A DNA stretch of 38,377 nucleotides from Oscillospiraceae bacterium (GCA_022769565.1 JALEJQ010000047.1:1-38377), one strand, 5' to 3'. Counted from the stretch's first letter, positions 23,948 to 32,973 are shown. Numbers and translations are program-made. Notes: generated by a model not told the origin, from the letters alone.

Positions 23948-25081
23948 ATGCTACGAGTTCTTCTTGCAGGAGGCGGAACGGCAGGTCACATCAATCCGGC
24001 TCTTGCAATTGCTTCAATTATAAAAGACCACTATCCCGATGCAGAGTTTCTTTTCGCAGGAACTCCCACAGGTATGGAATCCCGTCTTATACCCAAAGCA
24101 GGCTATGATTTTGCACCTATAAAGGTAAGCGGCTTCCAGCGCAAGCTTACCCCGAAAAATATAGTGCGCAACGTTAAAACAGTTGCCTACCTTACTACCG
24201 CAGGACACCGTGCAAAGCAGATAATAGACGGCTTCAAGCCCGACCTTGTTATCGGAACGGGCGGCTACGTCAGCGGTCCTATCGTGCTGAAAGCGTCGCA
24301 AATGGGCATTAAAACAGCTATCCACGAGCAGAACGCTTTTCCCGGAATGACAACAAAAATACTTGCAAAGCACGTTGATACTATTATGCTTACCGTTGAA
24401 GAAGCGGCGGAGTATCTTGAAAAGGACATAAAATACACCGTAACGGGTCTGCCCGTAAGAAAGGGCTTTTCCTCCATGACAAGAGAAGAAGCAAGGCTTG
24501 CTCTTAACATTCCCGAGGGAAATATGTGCATTCTTTCAACAGGCGGAAGCCTTGGCGCAGGCAGGATAAACGAGACCGTTGCCGAGCTTATGGAGTGGGA
24601 AGTGAAAAACAGCGTTCCCGTTACACATATCCACAGCTACGGCAGAATGGGCAAGGACACCTTCCTTCCCGACCTTGCCGCAAGAGGCGTTGACTACGAA
24701 AACGACCCGAAAATACAGGCTAAGGAGTATATAGACAATATGTCCGTTTGTATGGCGGCGGCAGACCTTGTTATAAGCCGCTCCGGGGCAAACGCTCTTT
24801 CCGAGCTTGAAGCAACGGGCAGAGCTTCAATACTTATCCCCTCACCCAACGTTGCCGGAAACCACCAGTACCACAATGCAATGGTTCTCGGAAAAGCCGG
24901 AGCAGCCGTTGTTATAGAGGAAAAAAATCTCACGGGACAGGTCCTCATTGACAATGTGAACGACCTCTGCCGTGATAAGGAACGCCTTGACCGCTTTGCA
25001 CAGCGTGCGGCTTCGCTGTACGTTCCCGACACACCCGACAGGGTCTACAAGGCACTTGAAGAACTGATAAACAAGCAATAA
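23948..25081 (+). CDS. murG: Lipid II synthase (GlcNAc transferase)
   Basis: A 377-residue GT-B enzyme that adds GlcNAc to lipid I on the inner membrane face. The N-terminal donor-fold loop GGGTAGHINPALAIA starts at residue 8. The second loop STGGSLGAGRINE, ISRSGANALSELEATG and PSPNVAGNHQYHNA form the UDP-GlcNAc site. AGGAGGA lies 7 bases before the ATG, and the gap to ftsW is 12 bases. Complete. Confidence 0.97.
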   Translation: MLRVLLAGGGTAGHINPALAIASIIKDHYPDAEFLFAGTPTGMESRLIPKAGYDFAPIKVSGFQRKLTPKNIVRNVKTVAYLTTAGHRAKQIIDGFKPDLVIGTGGYVSGPIVLKASQMGIKTAIHEQNAFPGMTTKILAKHVDTIMLTVEEAAEYLEKDIKYTVTGLPVRKGFSSMTREEARLALNIPEGNMCILSTGGSLGAGRINETVAELMEWEVKNSVPVTHIHSYGRMGKDTFLPDLAARGVDYENDPKIQAKEYIDNMSVCMAAADLVISRSGANALSELEATGRASILIPSPNVAGNHQYHNAMVLGKAGAAVVIEEKNLTGQVLIDNVNDLCRDKERLDRFAQRAASLYVPDTPDRVYKALEELINKQ

Positions 25082-25141
25082 TTTTCACAGTTTATCCTTT
25101 TCTGCATAGTATAAAGAAAAAGCGGAAAAGGAGAGCTTTGT

Positions 25142-26404
25142 ATGCAAAAGCTTATCATAAACGGAGGAAAACGGCTCAGAGGCGAGATAACCGTTCAGGG
25201 CGCAAAAAACGCCGCTCTGCCCATACTTGCGGCATCCGTTCTCTGCGGCGGAGAGGTCGTTCTGCATAACTGCCCAAGGCTGTCGGACGTATATTCGGCA
25301 ATGAGGATACTTACATATCTTGGCTGCGGCGCAGGCTTTGACGGAACGGAAAAAAACACAGTTACCGTCAACACCTCCGTTCTTGACAAATACGAAATTT
25401 CAGACAAACTTATGCGTGAAATGCGCTCGTCAATATTCTTCCTGGGCGCACTTGTTGGAAGAACGGGAAGATGCCGTCTGAGCTTTCCCGGCGGCTGCGA
25501 CATTGGGCGCAGACCTATCGACATACACATTTCCGCCCTGAGAAAAATGGGCGTAACGGTCAACGAGGAATACGGCTGCATCGACTGCCTTTGCGAAAAC
25601 AGGCTCAAAGGCGCAAAAATACCCCTGTCCTTCCCCTCTGTGGGCGCAACGGAGAACATTATCCTTGCAGCAGTTCTTGCAGAGGGAACTACCGAGATAA
25701 CCAACGCCGCAAGAGAGCCTGAAATAGCCTGCCTTGCGGAATTTCTCAACCGCTGCGGCGCAGATATAAGAGGCGCAGGCAGCAGCACCGTTGTTATAAA
25801 CGGCGTAAGCTCCCTTCACGGCTGCGAATTTGAGATAATGCCCGACAGGATAGCTGCGGCGACCTATCTTGCCTGCACAGCGGCGGCAGGGGGAGAGATA
25901 ATAGTGAAGGGCTGCGTTCCCCGTCACCTTGACGCTGTAAATGCAGTTTTTGAGCAGTCGGGATGTTCCGTTCATTGTACGGAAGATTCGGTGTTTTTCG
26001 GCGCATTAAAGCCGCTGAAAGCAGTGGATATTATACGGACTATGGTCTATCCCGGCTTTCCTACCGATTGTCAGGCTTTTGTTATGGCGGCGCTGTGCCG
26101 TGGGGAGGGTACCTCCGTTTTCGTTGAAAACATCTTTGAAAACAGGTACAGCCACACGGAGGAGCTGCGCAGAATGGGCGCAGACATACGGACGGAGGGC
26201 AAGGTCGCTGTTGTAACGGGCGTAAAACGGCTTTACGGCGCAAAAATTTCCGCTCCCGACCTGAGAGGGGGCGCAGGACTTGCGGCGGCGGCGCTTTCTG
26301 CCGAAGGAACAAGCGAAATTTCGGGCGTGTGCCATATCGACAGAGGCTATGAGGATATAGAAGGCGTACTTTCCTCTCTCGGAGCGGATATACGCAGGAT
26401 ATAA
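25142..26404 (+). CDS. murA: UDP-GlcNAc 1-carboxyvinyltransferase
   Basis: A 420-residue enolpyruvyl transferase, the first committed step of peptidoglycan precursor synthesis. KNAALPILAA holds the substrate lysine and asparagine. The catalytic loop PGGCDIGRRPIDIH keeps the cysteine (Cys119) that fosfomycin alkylates. DRIAAATYL and the closing ADLRGG-like segment (APDLRGGAGL) are typical. The 60 bases before it contain AAAGGAG but no clear promoter, so it probably belongs to the operon. Confidence 0.95.
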   Translation: MQKLIINGGKRLRGEITVQGAKNAALPILAASVLCGGEVVLHNCPRLSDVYSAMRILTYLGCGAGFDGTEKNTVTVNTSVLDKYEISDKLMREMRSSIFFLGALVGRTGRCRLSFPGGCDIGRRPIDIHISALRKMGVTVNEEYGCIDCLCENRLKGAKIPLSFPSVGATENIILAAVLAEGTTEITNAAREPEIACLAEFLNRCGADIRGAGSSTVVINGVSSLHGCEFEIMPDRIAAATYLACTAAAGGEIIVKGCVPRHLDAVNAVFEQSGCSVHCTEDSVFFGALKPLKAVDIIRTMVYPGFPTDCQAFVMAALCRGEGTSVFVENIFENRYSHTEELRRMGADIRTEGKVAVVTGVKRLYGAKISAPDLRGGAGLAAAALSAEGTSEISGVCHIDRGYEDIEGVLSSLGADIRRI

Positions 26405-26410
26405 AAAAGG

Positions 26411-26439
26411 AAAGGAGAAAATTTCCCCGAGGGGAAATG
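26411..26439 (+). promoter_or_regulatory. Hairpin between ribosome site and start codon of ftsQ
   Basis: AAAGGAG (26411-26417) is followed by ATTTCCCC-GA-GGGGAAAT (26421-26438), whose last two bases belong to the ATG at 26437. The linear distance of 19 bases is too long for normal initiation unless the hairpin forms, or else the hairpin hides the start. Confidence 0.5.
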
Positions 26440-27444
26440 ACGATACATATGGGCAGCGCAGGAAGCATAAAAAAGTCCGGCGGCAATTCAATGTACTACG
26501 GCATTATCGGACTTGTGGTGGTGATAACCTTTCTTATTCTTGCCACGACTGTATTTTTCAAGATAAATACCGTAATTATCACGGGCAGCTCGGTCTACAC
26601 CTATGACGAGATAATCGCCGCCAGCGGAATACAGGGCGGAGATAATCTTGTGCGCACCAATATGGACAAATGCGCAAGGCAGATAGAGCAGCAGCTCACT
26701 TATGTGGAAACAGCCGAGCTTACCCGTTCCTTTCCTTCAACGGTGGAAATAAAGATAACCCCCTGCAAAGAAACGGCAAGCGCAGAATACGAGGAGGGCT
26801 TCTGTCTTCTCAGCGCCAGCGGAAAGATACTTGATATGTCCTCCGAGCCTTACCCCGACACGGTGGTGATATACGGCGCAAGGCTCCCCGAAAAAACAGA
26901 GGAAATATGGGAGGAAGAGACCTCCGCTTCGTCCTCCGTGGCACAGACGGAAACAGACAGCGGCACGGACACCTCAGACGATAAAAAGGAAGAAAGCAAG
27001 TCCGCTCCCCTCCCCGGCATAGGCGGAAAATTCGTCTGCGCTGATGAGAACCGCACGGAAGTTTTTTACAGGCTCATAGATATTTCCCAAAACTATTTTA
27101 ACGGAAAAGCGGAAAGCTTCGATATGAGCGACCATTACAACATAAGCTGCATTTATGACGGCAGGATAACAATAGAGCTTGGCTCAGTTTCCGAGCTTGA
27201 CTATAAGCTGAGGCTGGCTTCGGATATTATTTCCACAAAAATAGGTCCTACCACCGAGGGAACGCTGAAAATGCTTTCAAACGGCGCTTCCTTTATCGAC
27301 AAGGCAGGTCTTGAACAGAACGAGATAACCTATCAGAACAACATCGCTGCCAAGGAAACGGAGAACAGTACAGAGGAAAATACGGATATTTCGGGCGAAA
27401 ATTCGGGAGAAACGGAAACTTCTGCCGTGATACATTTTGAATAA
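26437..27444 (+). CDS. ftsQ: Cell division protein FtsQ/DivIB
   Basis: A 335-residue bitopic protein. A short cytoplasmic N-terminus precedes a membrane segment at about residues 18-43 (GIIGLVVVITFLILATTVFF). The POTRA domain follows (INTVIITGSSVYTYDEIIAA), then the FtsQ beta domain with a Ser/Asp/Glu-rich insert near residues 150-190. The C-terminal tail is Glu/Thr-rich, low-complexity. It should bridge FtsL and FtsW/PBP in the divisome. The start at 26437 is the first ATG; ATG 26449 is possible. Position between murA and ftsZ supports the call. Confidence 0.88.
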   Translation: MTIHMGSAGSIKKSGGNSMYYGIIGLVVVITFLILATTVFFKINTVIITGSSVYTYDEIIAASGIQGGDNLVRTNMDKCARQIEQQLTYVETAELTRSFPSTVEIKITPCKETASAEYEEGFCLLSASGKILDMSSEPYPDTVVIYGARLPEKTEEIWEEETSASSSVAQTETDSGTDTSDDKKEESKSAPLPGIGGKFVCADENRTEVFYRLIDISQNYFNGKAESFDMSDHYNISCIYDGRITIELGSVSELDYKLRLASDIISTKIGPTTEGTLKMLSNGASFIDKAGLEQNEITYQNNIAAKETENSTEENTDISGENSGETETSAVIHFE

Positions 27445-27486
27445 CAAAGTAAATTTTGAAAAAATCAGGCTTTTTTTCAAAAACAC

Positions 27487-27515
27487 TTGCATTAATTTCT
27501 GAAATGTGTTAAAAT
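27487..27515 (+). promoter_or_regulatory. Promoter for ftsZ
   Basis: TTGCAT, 17-bp spacer, TAAAAT, about 60 bases before the ftsZ start. It allows ftsZ expression apart from the upstream operon. Confidence 0.6.
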
Positions 27516-27577
27516 AAATGTTGTATATTTTATGTGATGATCAAATAGTTTATATATTTTTAGGAGGACGGTAAAAC

Positions 27578-28672
27578 ATGGGCGGTTTTGTGCTTGATAA
27601 TGATAATGATATGTTTGAACCCGATGTTAACATAAAAGTCGTAGGCGTAGGAGGCGGCGGAGGAAACGCCCTTAACTGCATGGTAACTGCAGGCATCAAG
27701 GACGTTGATTACATAGCTGTAAATACCGATGCAAAGGCTCTCCATTCCTCAAAGGCTTCGCAGAAGGTACAGATAGGCGAAAAGCTTACCCGAGGCAGAG
27801 GCGCAGGAAACAAGCCCGAGGTGGGCGAGCGCTCCGCTCAGGAAAATAAGGAAGAGATCTCTGCTGCTCTCAAGGGCGCTCAGATGGTATTCATCGCAGC
27901 CGGAATGGGCGGCGGTACAGGTACGGGCGCTGCTCCCGTTGTTGCCGAGATCGCACAGGAAATGGACATCCTTACCGTTGCTGTGGTAACAAAGCCCTTT
28001 AACTTCGAGCAGAAAGCCAAGATGATACAGGCTGAAAAGGGTATCGAGGAGCTTAAAAAGCACGTTGACTCCCTCATAGTTATACCTAACGAAAGGCTCC
28101 TTGTAGGCGCAGAAAAGCCTCTTACAATGAAGGAATCCTTCGCTATGGCTGATGATATACTCAAAACGGGCGTTAAGTCCATTGCAGAGCTTATCACCGT
28201 TGAGGGTATGATAAACCTTGACTTTGCAGACGTTGAGACCACAATGAAGAACGCAGGCTACGCTCATATGGCTATCGGTCACGGCTCGGGCAAGGACAAG
28301 GCTCAGGAAGCTGCAAACGCTGTTATCACAAGCCCGCTGCTTGAAACCTCTATCAGCGGCGCTACAAGACTTCTCGTTAACATCGTTATGTCCGAGGATA
28401 TCCTTGCTTCCGATGTTGATACTGCTACAAAGCTCATTTCCGACGCTGCAGACCCGAATGTAAGCATGATCTTCGGTACTTCCTTCGACGAGACAATGCA
28501 GGACGAGATGAACATCACCGTTATTGCCGCAGGCTTTGTGGGAATGGAAAATCCCGACGCAGTTCCCGAGGAAGCTGTACAGGAAGACGCTGCACCTGCT
28601 CCTCAGGCTCAGAAGCAGCCTTCTGCAATAGACGACTACACAACTCTTCTCCAGATATTCAACGACAGATAA
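27578..28672 (+). CDS. ftsZ: Cell division GTPase FtsZ
   Basis: A 364-residue tubulin-like GTPase that forms the Z ring. VVGVGGGGGNALNCMV is the first nucleotide loop and GGGTGTGAAP (111 onward) the tubulin signature; the synergy loop NLDFADVETTMKNAG is present. A short linker (~30 residues, rich in Glu, Ala, Pro, Gln) leads to the C-terminal peptide DDYTTLLQIFNDR, which departs from the common IPxFLR form bound by FtsA/SepF. AGGAGG lies before the ATG. A strong terminator follows. ftsA is not adjacent. Confidence 0.97.
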   Translation: MGGFVLDNDNDMFEPDVNIKVVGVGGGGGNALNCMVTAGIKDVDYIAVNTDAKALHSSKASQKVQIGEKLTRGRGAGNKPEVGERSAQENKEEISAALKGAQMVFIAAGMGGGTGTGAAPVVAEIAQEMDILTVAVVTKPFNFEQKAKMIQAEKGIEELKKHVDSLIVIPNERLLVGAEKPLTMKESFAMADDILKTGVKSIAELITVEGMINLDFADVETTMKNAGYAHMAIGHGSGKDKAQEAANAVITSPLLETSISGATRLLVNIVMSEDILASDVDTATKLISDAADPNVSMIFGTSFDETMQDEMNITVIAAGFVGMENPDAVPEEAVQEDAAPAPQAQKQPSAIDDYTTLLQIFNDR

Positions 28673-28699
28673 GCTTTCTTAAGAAAATAAAATTTATGG

Positions 28700-28728
28700 G
28701 GGCACACCTTTTATCGGTGTGCCCTTTT
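28700..28728 (+). terminator. Terminator after ftsZ
   Basis: GGGCACACC-N7-GGTGTGCCC followed by TTTT, 28 bases after the stop. It closes the dcw cluster. Confidence 0.9.
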
Positions 28729-28754
28729 GTGCGGATAACAAAATATCAAAAACT

Positions 28755-28783
28755 TTGACAAAATTCCCGTTATGTGATATAAT
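28755..28783 (+). promoter_or_regulatory. Promoter for the FecR-domain operon
   Basis: Perfect consensus TTGACA, 17-bp spacer, TATAAT. It lies about 250 bases before the first gene, so the 166-bp palindrome at 28835 is part of the leader. Confidence 0.88.
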
Positions 28784-28834
28784 AATAGATGTATGACCGA
28801 TTTTTGACGATAAAAGGCAGTCCGGATAAAATTT

Positions 28835-29000
28835 AGGGGTTCTCTAAAAACCGGGACACGAGCAAAGCCTCGTTATGAGTTTCGTCAGCTGCAAGGCATC
28901 AAACCGCAGTAATACTTGATGTATTGCAAGGTTTGATAACGCAGCAGATGGCGAAACTCATAGAGGATTTGCCGTGAAGGAGGTTTTTAGAGGTTCCCTT
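28835..29000. mobile_element. 166-bp MITE-like palindrome in the FecR leader
   Basis: AGGGGTTCTCTAAAAACC (28835-28852) pairs with GGTTTTTAGAGGTTCCCTT (28982-29000). Inner arms ATGAGTTTCG / CGAAACTCAT and ATCAAACC / GGTTTGAT, and a central AATAC-N5-GTATT, continue the palindrome almost to its middle. Transcribed, it would fold into one long hairpin before the gene. Confidence 0.8.
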
Positions 29001-29029
29001 TATCCTCTGTACAGGGGTGATGTCAGTTA

Positions 29030-30163
29030 ATGAAATTTATCCACGAAAATTTAAAAATAATCATTATAGCCATTGCGGCGCTTATAGCAGTTATTCTTGC
29101 TGCGGTCACCCTGAGCCTTGCTTTCGGGGGAGAAACGCTGCGCAGCCTGACTATAAGCGATATTCAGGGTACCGTCGTTATCATTAGGGGCGAAAAACAG
29201 TTCTATGCAGGCAGAAAAACCGTGCTGCAAAGCGGCGATGTCGTGAACACAGACGAGAACAGCACCGTAAGGATACGGATAGACGCCGATAAATACATAG
29301 CTATTGAGCCTGAAAGCGCCGTTTACGTTTATTATACGGGCGTTTCCGACAAGGGTGATGTTTCCGTCAATATTGCAAAGGGCGCTGTTACCTGCCAGCT
29401 TAATAAGCCGCTGAAAAAAAGTGAGACCTTTCAGGTAAAGACCCCCAACACGGCGATAAATGTACGAGGAACGGTGTTCCGAACGGAGTTTGAATTCGCG
29501 GACAAGTATATGGGCTATGAAAACGTTATGCTTACCCATGTCCAGAACTTTGACGGCTCAGTTATGCTGCAGCTTTACGGCACGGACGGTGAAAAGAACG
29601 GCGAGCCTATGTTGCTTACCGAAAGAACGGGTGCCGAGCTTGTTTCCTGCGATGATTTTTCCCAATACGGCTATCTTAATTACGATATAAATATGTACGG
29701 GCTTAAAGAAATAACCCTTAAAGAGCTTATACGCATCTGCGGAGAGCATACCCTTGCTTACACTCCCGATGAGCTTAACAGCGCTTTCAGAGCGGTAAGC
29801 AGCAAAAATGCGGAGCAGACCGCAGTTACCGCTCCACCGCAGACGGAAGAAACGGAAAGCACCGAAACAGTTACCGCTTCTGGCGTCACCGAAACAACTT
29901 CGGAAACCGCCGCTCCGCCAAGAACGGAAGAAAGTTCAGGCACTTCCGCAGAAACAACGGTACGCACAGCCGGAACAACTATGGAAACACATATTTATAC
30001 CACCTTCCCCGGTCCCAAGTGGTGGGAAATGCCTAACGAAAATCCATATGACGATGATATTGACGATTATGACGACAATGAGCTTTACGGCTATGATGAC
30101 GATGAAAACGATGATGAAGACTATGATGAGGATGCGCCCGAAACCGTTACGGCGCAGCCCTGA
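29030..30163 (+). CDS. Membrane-anchored FecR-domain protein
   Basis: A 377-residue protein. Residues ~9-34 form a membrane anchor (IIIIAIAALIAVILAAVTLS). Residues ~40-160 resemble a FecR domain: ISDIQGTVVIIRGEKQFYAG, LQSGDVVNTDENSTVRI and TPNTAINVRGTVFRTEFE. After about residue 260 the chain is Thr/Glu-rich and ends in an acidic Asp/Glu/Tyr tail (DDDIDDYDDNELYGYDDDE), so it is probably an extracellular low-complexity stalk. No FecI-type sigma factor is adjacent, so the domain is unlikely to be a classical anti-sigma partner. GGGGTGA precedes the start. The next gene, 26 bases on, is a paralogue with the same anchor. Confidence 0.82.
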   Translation: MKFIHENLKIIIIAIAALIAVILAAVTLSLAFGGETLRSLTISDIQGTVVIIRGEKQFYAGRKTVLQSGDVVNTDENSTVRIRIDADKYIAIEPESAVYVYYTGVSDKGDVSVNIAKGAVTCQLNKPLKKSETFQVKTPNTAINVRGTVFRTEFEFADKYMGYENVMLTHVQNFDGSVMLQLYGTDGEKNGEPMLLTERTGAELVSCDDFSQYGYLNYDINMYGLKEITLKELIRICGEHTLAYTPDELNSAFRAVSSKNAEQTAVTAPPQTEETESTETVTASGVTETTSETAAPPRTEESSGTSAETTVRTAGTTMETHIYTTFPGPKWWEMPNENPYDDDIDDYDDNELYGYDDDENDDEDYDEDAPETVTAQP

Positions 30164-30189
30164 ATCCAATTGAAAGGACGGTAACAAAA

Positions 30190-31956
30190 ATGAAAAAGCT
30201 GAATATTCCGCTCATTCCTGTTATAACGGGCACTCTGGCGCTTGCCGCAGTTATTGCCGTTATAATCATCGTATCGGACGCAGGCGGAAACGCAGGTCTG
30301 TACATAACCGAGGCTTCCGGAAGCGTGAGCATAACAAATTCGGACAACGCCGACTCAAACGCAATTTCGGGAGAAGCGCTCGCCGAGGGAGATATTATCA
30401 CTTCGGGAGAAAACTCCTCCTGCAGGATAGTGTATAAAAGCAAAAAAAATTCCGACAATAACTATATGATACTGAGTCCCGATTCCCAGCTTGTTATTAC
30501 GGGAAAAACGGACAGCAAATCAGGCGGAGAGGTATATCTTAACCGAGGCTCCCTGCTCTGCGTTCTGCCTGAAAGCGACAAGACTCAGGTTTTCGTCCGC
30601 ACGGCTGATTCCATGGTGTACCCCTCGGGAACGGTAACGAAGATCGCCTACTCAACAGACGGCTTTGACGCTTACACCGATGTTTACACCTTTATGGGCA
30701 ATTCAAAGATACAGCTTTACGACGCTCAGGGAAACACCGTCAACGACCCGGAATTTCTTGTTGAAAAGCGTGCGGGACGTATCACCACAAACGACCTTGG
30801 TCCCGAATTTTCTTATCTGAACATCGAATTTCCGTTAAGCGACCTAACCGCAAGGGACTTGAAGAACCTTATTACGGCGGCAAATCTTCTGGAGAATTTC
30901 CCTTACACGGCGGAAGAGCTTAAAAACGCTTACAACGCAGCTCCCGACGCCGAAGAAGAGATAACAGGTTCATCGGAAGAACAGACACAGGACAGCTCCG
31001 ACATTATCCAGACGGCGGAAACTATAGATACCTCCGAAACAGCTTCAACAACTGCTCCCCATGTTATCGAACCCCCTGCGGCTACCACCGCTCCTCCCAT
31101 AACTACGGCGGCAACCACCGCTCAGTCTGCACAGACTACAACAGCTTCTCAGTCTGCACAGACTACAACGTCAACAACACAGTCCGAGGCCACCACCTCA
31201 TCCGAGGGTTCCCACGAAGGCGAGATACTTACCGTTGTTATCAGCATAGACGGCGACGAGACCATACAGGAGGTTCCCTACGGCGGAAATGCGGATAAGC
31301 CCGAAGACCCTGTTATCAGCGGCAAAAAATTCATTGGTTGGGACAATTCCTTTGAAAACATCACCAAGGATACCATTATCACAGCCCTGTTTGAAGATGA
31401 TACGACTGTTTACCACACGGTAACAATAGTTATCGCAGACAAGATAACCACTATTCAGGTAAAGGACGGCGACCCTGCTCCCCTGCCCGACACTCTTAAC
31501 ATTGAGGGATATATCTTCAAGGGCTGGGATACTGATTATTCAAGGATAACCTCCGATGTTACCATTACCGCTATTCTTGAAAAGGAGTCCAATTCCGTTA
31601 CCGTTACGTTCATGATAAGCGGTCTGTCCTATGTGCAGACTATTGAAAGAGGCGGCACGGCTATTCCTCCCTTTACTCCCACCACCGATATTAACGGCAA
31701 CGAGTTCATAGGCTGGGATAAATCGCTTACAAACATTACCTCCGACACCACTATCACCGCAATTTTCGGTAAGGAGGAATATACCGTGACCTTCGTTATA
31801 GACGGAGTTGAGTACCCCGTTAAGGTAAAGGGCGGAGAGGACGCAATGCCTCCCTTCACGCCCACATACGACAGCAAGGGCAGAAGCTTTATCGGCTGGG
31901 ACGGAAACTTCTATGCCATTCACTGCGATATGGTCATAACCGCAATATTCATCTGA
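30190..31956 (+). CDS. FecR-domain protein with four Flg_new/InlB-type repeats
   Basis: A 588-residue surface protein. An N-terminal anchor (about residues 8-28) is followed by a FecR-like domain (SGSVSITNSDNADSNAISGE, LAEGDIITSGENSSCRIVY). The linker at about 255-340 is Thr/Ser/Ala-rich with TTAPPITTAATTAQSAQTTT-like runs. From about 345 to the end are four beta-grasp repeats of 60 residues, each with a G-W-D motif (FIGWDNSFENIT, FKGWDTDYSRIT, FIGWDKSLTNIT, FIGWDGNFYAIH) and ending ITA-(L/I)-(F/L). Such repeats are common in Gram-positive adhesins. No LPXTG sorting motif is seen, so the N-terminal anchor holds the protein. An AAAGGACGG site precedes the start. Confidence 0.85.
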   Translation: MKKLNIPLIPVITGTLALAAVIAVIIIVSDAGGNAGLYITEASGSVSITNSDNADSNAISGEALAEGDIITSGENSSCRIVYKSKKNSDNNYMILSPDSQLVITGKTDSKSGGEVYLNRGSLLCVLPESDKTQVFVRTADSMVYPSGTVTKIAYSTDGFDAYTDVYTFMGNSKIQLYDAQGNTVNDPEFLVEKRAGRITTNDLGPEFSYLNIEFPLSDLTARDLKNLITAANLLENFPYTAEELKNAYNAAPDAEEEITGSSEEQTQDSSDIIQTAETIDTSETASTTAPHVIEPPAATTAPPITTAATTAQSAQTTTASQSAQTTTSTTQSEATTSSEGSHEGEILTVVISIDGDETIQEVPYGGNADKPEDPVISGKKFIGWDNSFENITKDTIITALFEDDTTVYHTVTIVIADKITTIQVKDGDPAPLPDTLNIEGYIFKGWDTDYSRITSDVTITAILEKESNSVTVTFMISGLSYVQTIERGGTAIPPFTPTTDINGNEFIGWDKSLTNITSDTTITAIFGKEEYTVTFVIDGVEYPVKVKGGEDAMPPFTPTYDSKGRSFIGWDGNFYAIHCDMVITAIFI

Positions 31957-31978
31957 TAAACCGAAAGGAGTTTTTAAA

Positions 31979-32716
31979 ATGATAAAAAAAATTAAAGCAG
32001 CTGCGCTGGTTCTTGCCGCAGCCGTATCTGCAGGAGTGCTTCTCACAGGCTGTAAGGGAGAATCCACGGCAGATGAGGCCCTAGCGCTTGTACAAGGCGA
32101 TATACGCAACTTTGAAATGCCGGAACCGGGTGAAAAGATCGCTGTTATCACAGTTAAGGACTACGGCGAGATCAAGATCAAGCTTTTTGCAGACGCAGCG
32201 CCCGAAGCCGTTGAAAACTTTACGGGACTTGCGGATATGGGCTACTATGACGAGCTGATATTCCACAGAATAATCCCTAACTTTATGATACAGGGCGGCG
32301 ACCCCAAGGGCAACGGCACAGGAGGAAAGAGCATATGGGGCGATAAGTTTGACGGTGGTATCCCCGAGGGACTTTACCATTTCAGCGGAGCGGTGGCATA
32401 TGCAAATTCCGGTTCCACAAGCACAAACGGCAGCCAATTCTATATCGTAAACACCCCCGAGGCTTATCTCCAGTACAGCTGTGAAGACCTTATGGCAAGT
32501 GACCCGTCATCATACAGCTGGCCGCAGAATGTTATTGATATGTACAATGAAAAAGGCGGCGTGCCCTTCCTGGACGGAGGATATACCGTATTCGGACAGG
32601 TTTTCGAGGGACTTGACATTGTGCGTGAGCTTGGAAACGTTGAGACCGACAGCAACGACAAGCCTTTGAAGCAGGTACAGATGGAATCCGTAAGAATAGT
32701 TGAATACGAGGGCTGA
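31979..32716 (+). CDS. Cyclophilin-type peptidyl-prolyl isomerase lipoprotein
   Basis: A 245-residue protein with a lipoprotein signal (MIKKIKAAALVLAAAVSAGV, lipobox LLTGC, Cys near residue 25). The cyclophilin core follows: PEAVENFTGLADMGYYD, LIFHRIIPNFMIQGGDPKGN with the catalytic Arg of FHR, FSGAVAYANSGSTSTNGSQFYI and GYTVFGQVFEGLDIV. A loop between the core strands (residues ~165-190) is longer than usual. It probably assists folding of exported proteins at the outer membrane face, perhaps the surface proteins encoded just upstream. AAAGGAG at 9 bases; last gene of the operon. Confidence 0.93.
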   Translation: MIKKIKAAALVLAAAVSAGVLLTGCKGESTADEALALVQGDIRNFEMPEPGEKIAVITVKDYGEIKIKLFADAAPEAVENFTGLADMGYYDELIFHRIIPNFMIQGGDPKGNGTGGKSIWGDKFDGGIPEGLYHFSGAVAYANSGSTSTNGSQFYIVNTPEAYLQYSCEDLMASDPSSYSWPQNVIDMYNEKGGVPFLDGGYTVFGQVFEGLDIVRELGNVETDSNDKPLKQVQMESVRIVEYEG

Positions 32717-32732
32717 TAACAGCCATAAAAAA

Positions 32733-32803
32733 TTCGGCGCATAATACACACTAAGAAACAGCCTTTAAAGCCGTTTCCCAAGTGATAAAAATTATGCGCC
32801 GAA
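32733..32803. repeat. Palindrome with terminator potential after the cyclophilin gene
   Basis: Perfect 13-bp arms TTCGGCGCATAAT and ATTATGCGCCGAA with a 45-base interior. On the minus strand it is followed by TTTTTT, on the plus strand by an A-run and later TTTTTT, so it may end transcription in either direction or be a small repeat element. Confidence 0.55.
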
Positions 32804-32831
32804 AAAAATTTAAGTTTTTTCAAAAAAACAC

Positions 32832-32860
32832 TTGACATTCTATCTTGAATGTGATATAAT
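32832..32860 (+). promoter_or_regulatory. Promoter for tRNA-fMet
   Basis: Perfect TTGACA, 17-bp spacer, TATAAT, about 36 bases before the tRNA. Confidence 0.9.
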
Positions 32861-32896
32861 AATAAAGCACTCAATTGAGGAGCATATAAAACATAT

Positions 32897-32973
<77 letters not shown>

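Noticed and set aside
29936-30187. Minus-strand frame opposite the acidic FecR tail
   Set aside because: It is the complement of Asp-rich codons (Ile/Val run) and has no support.
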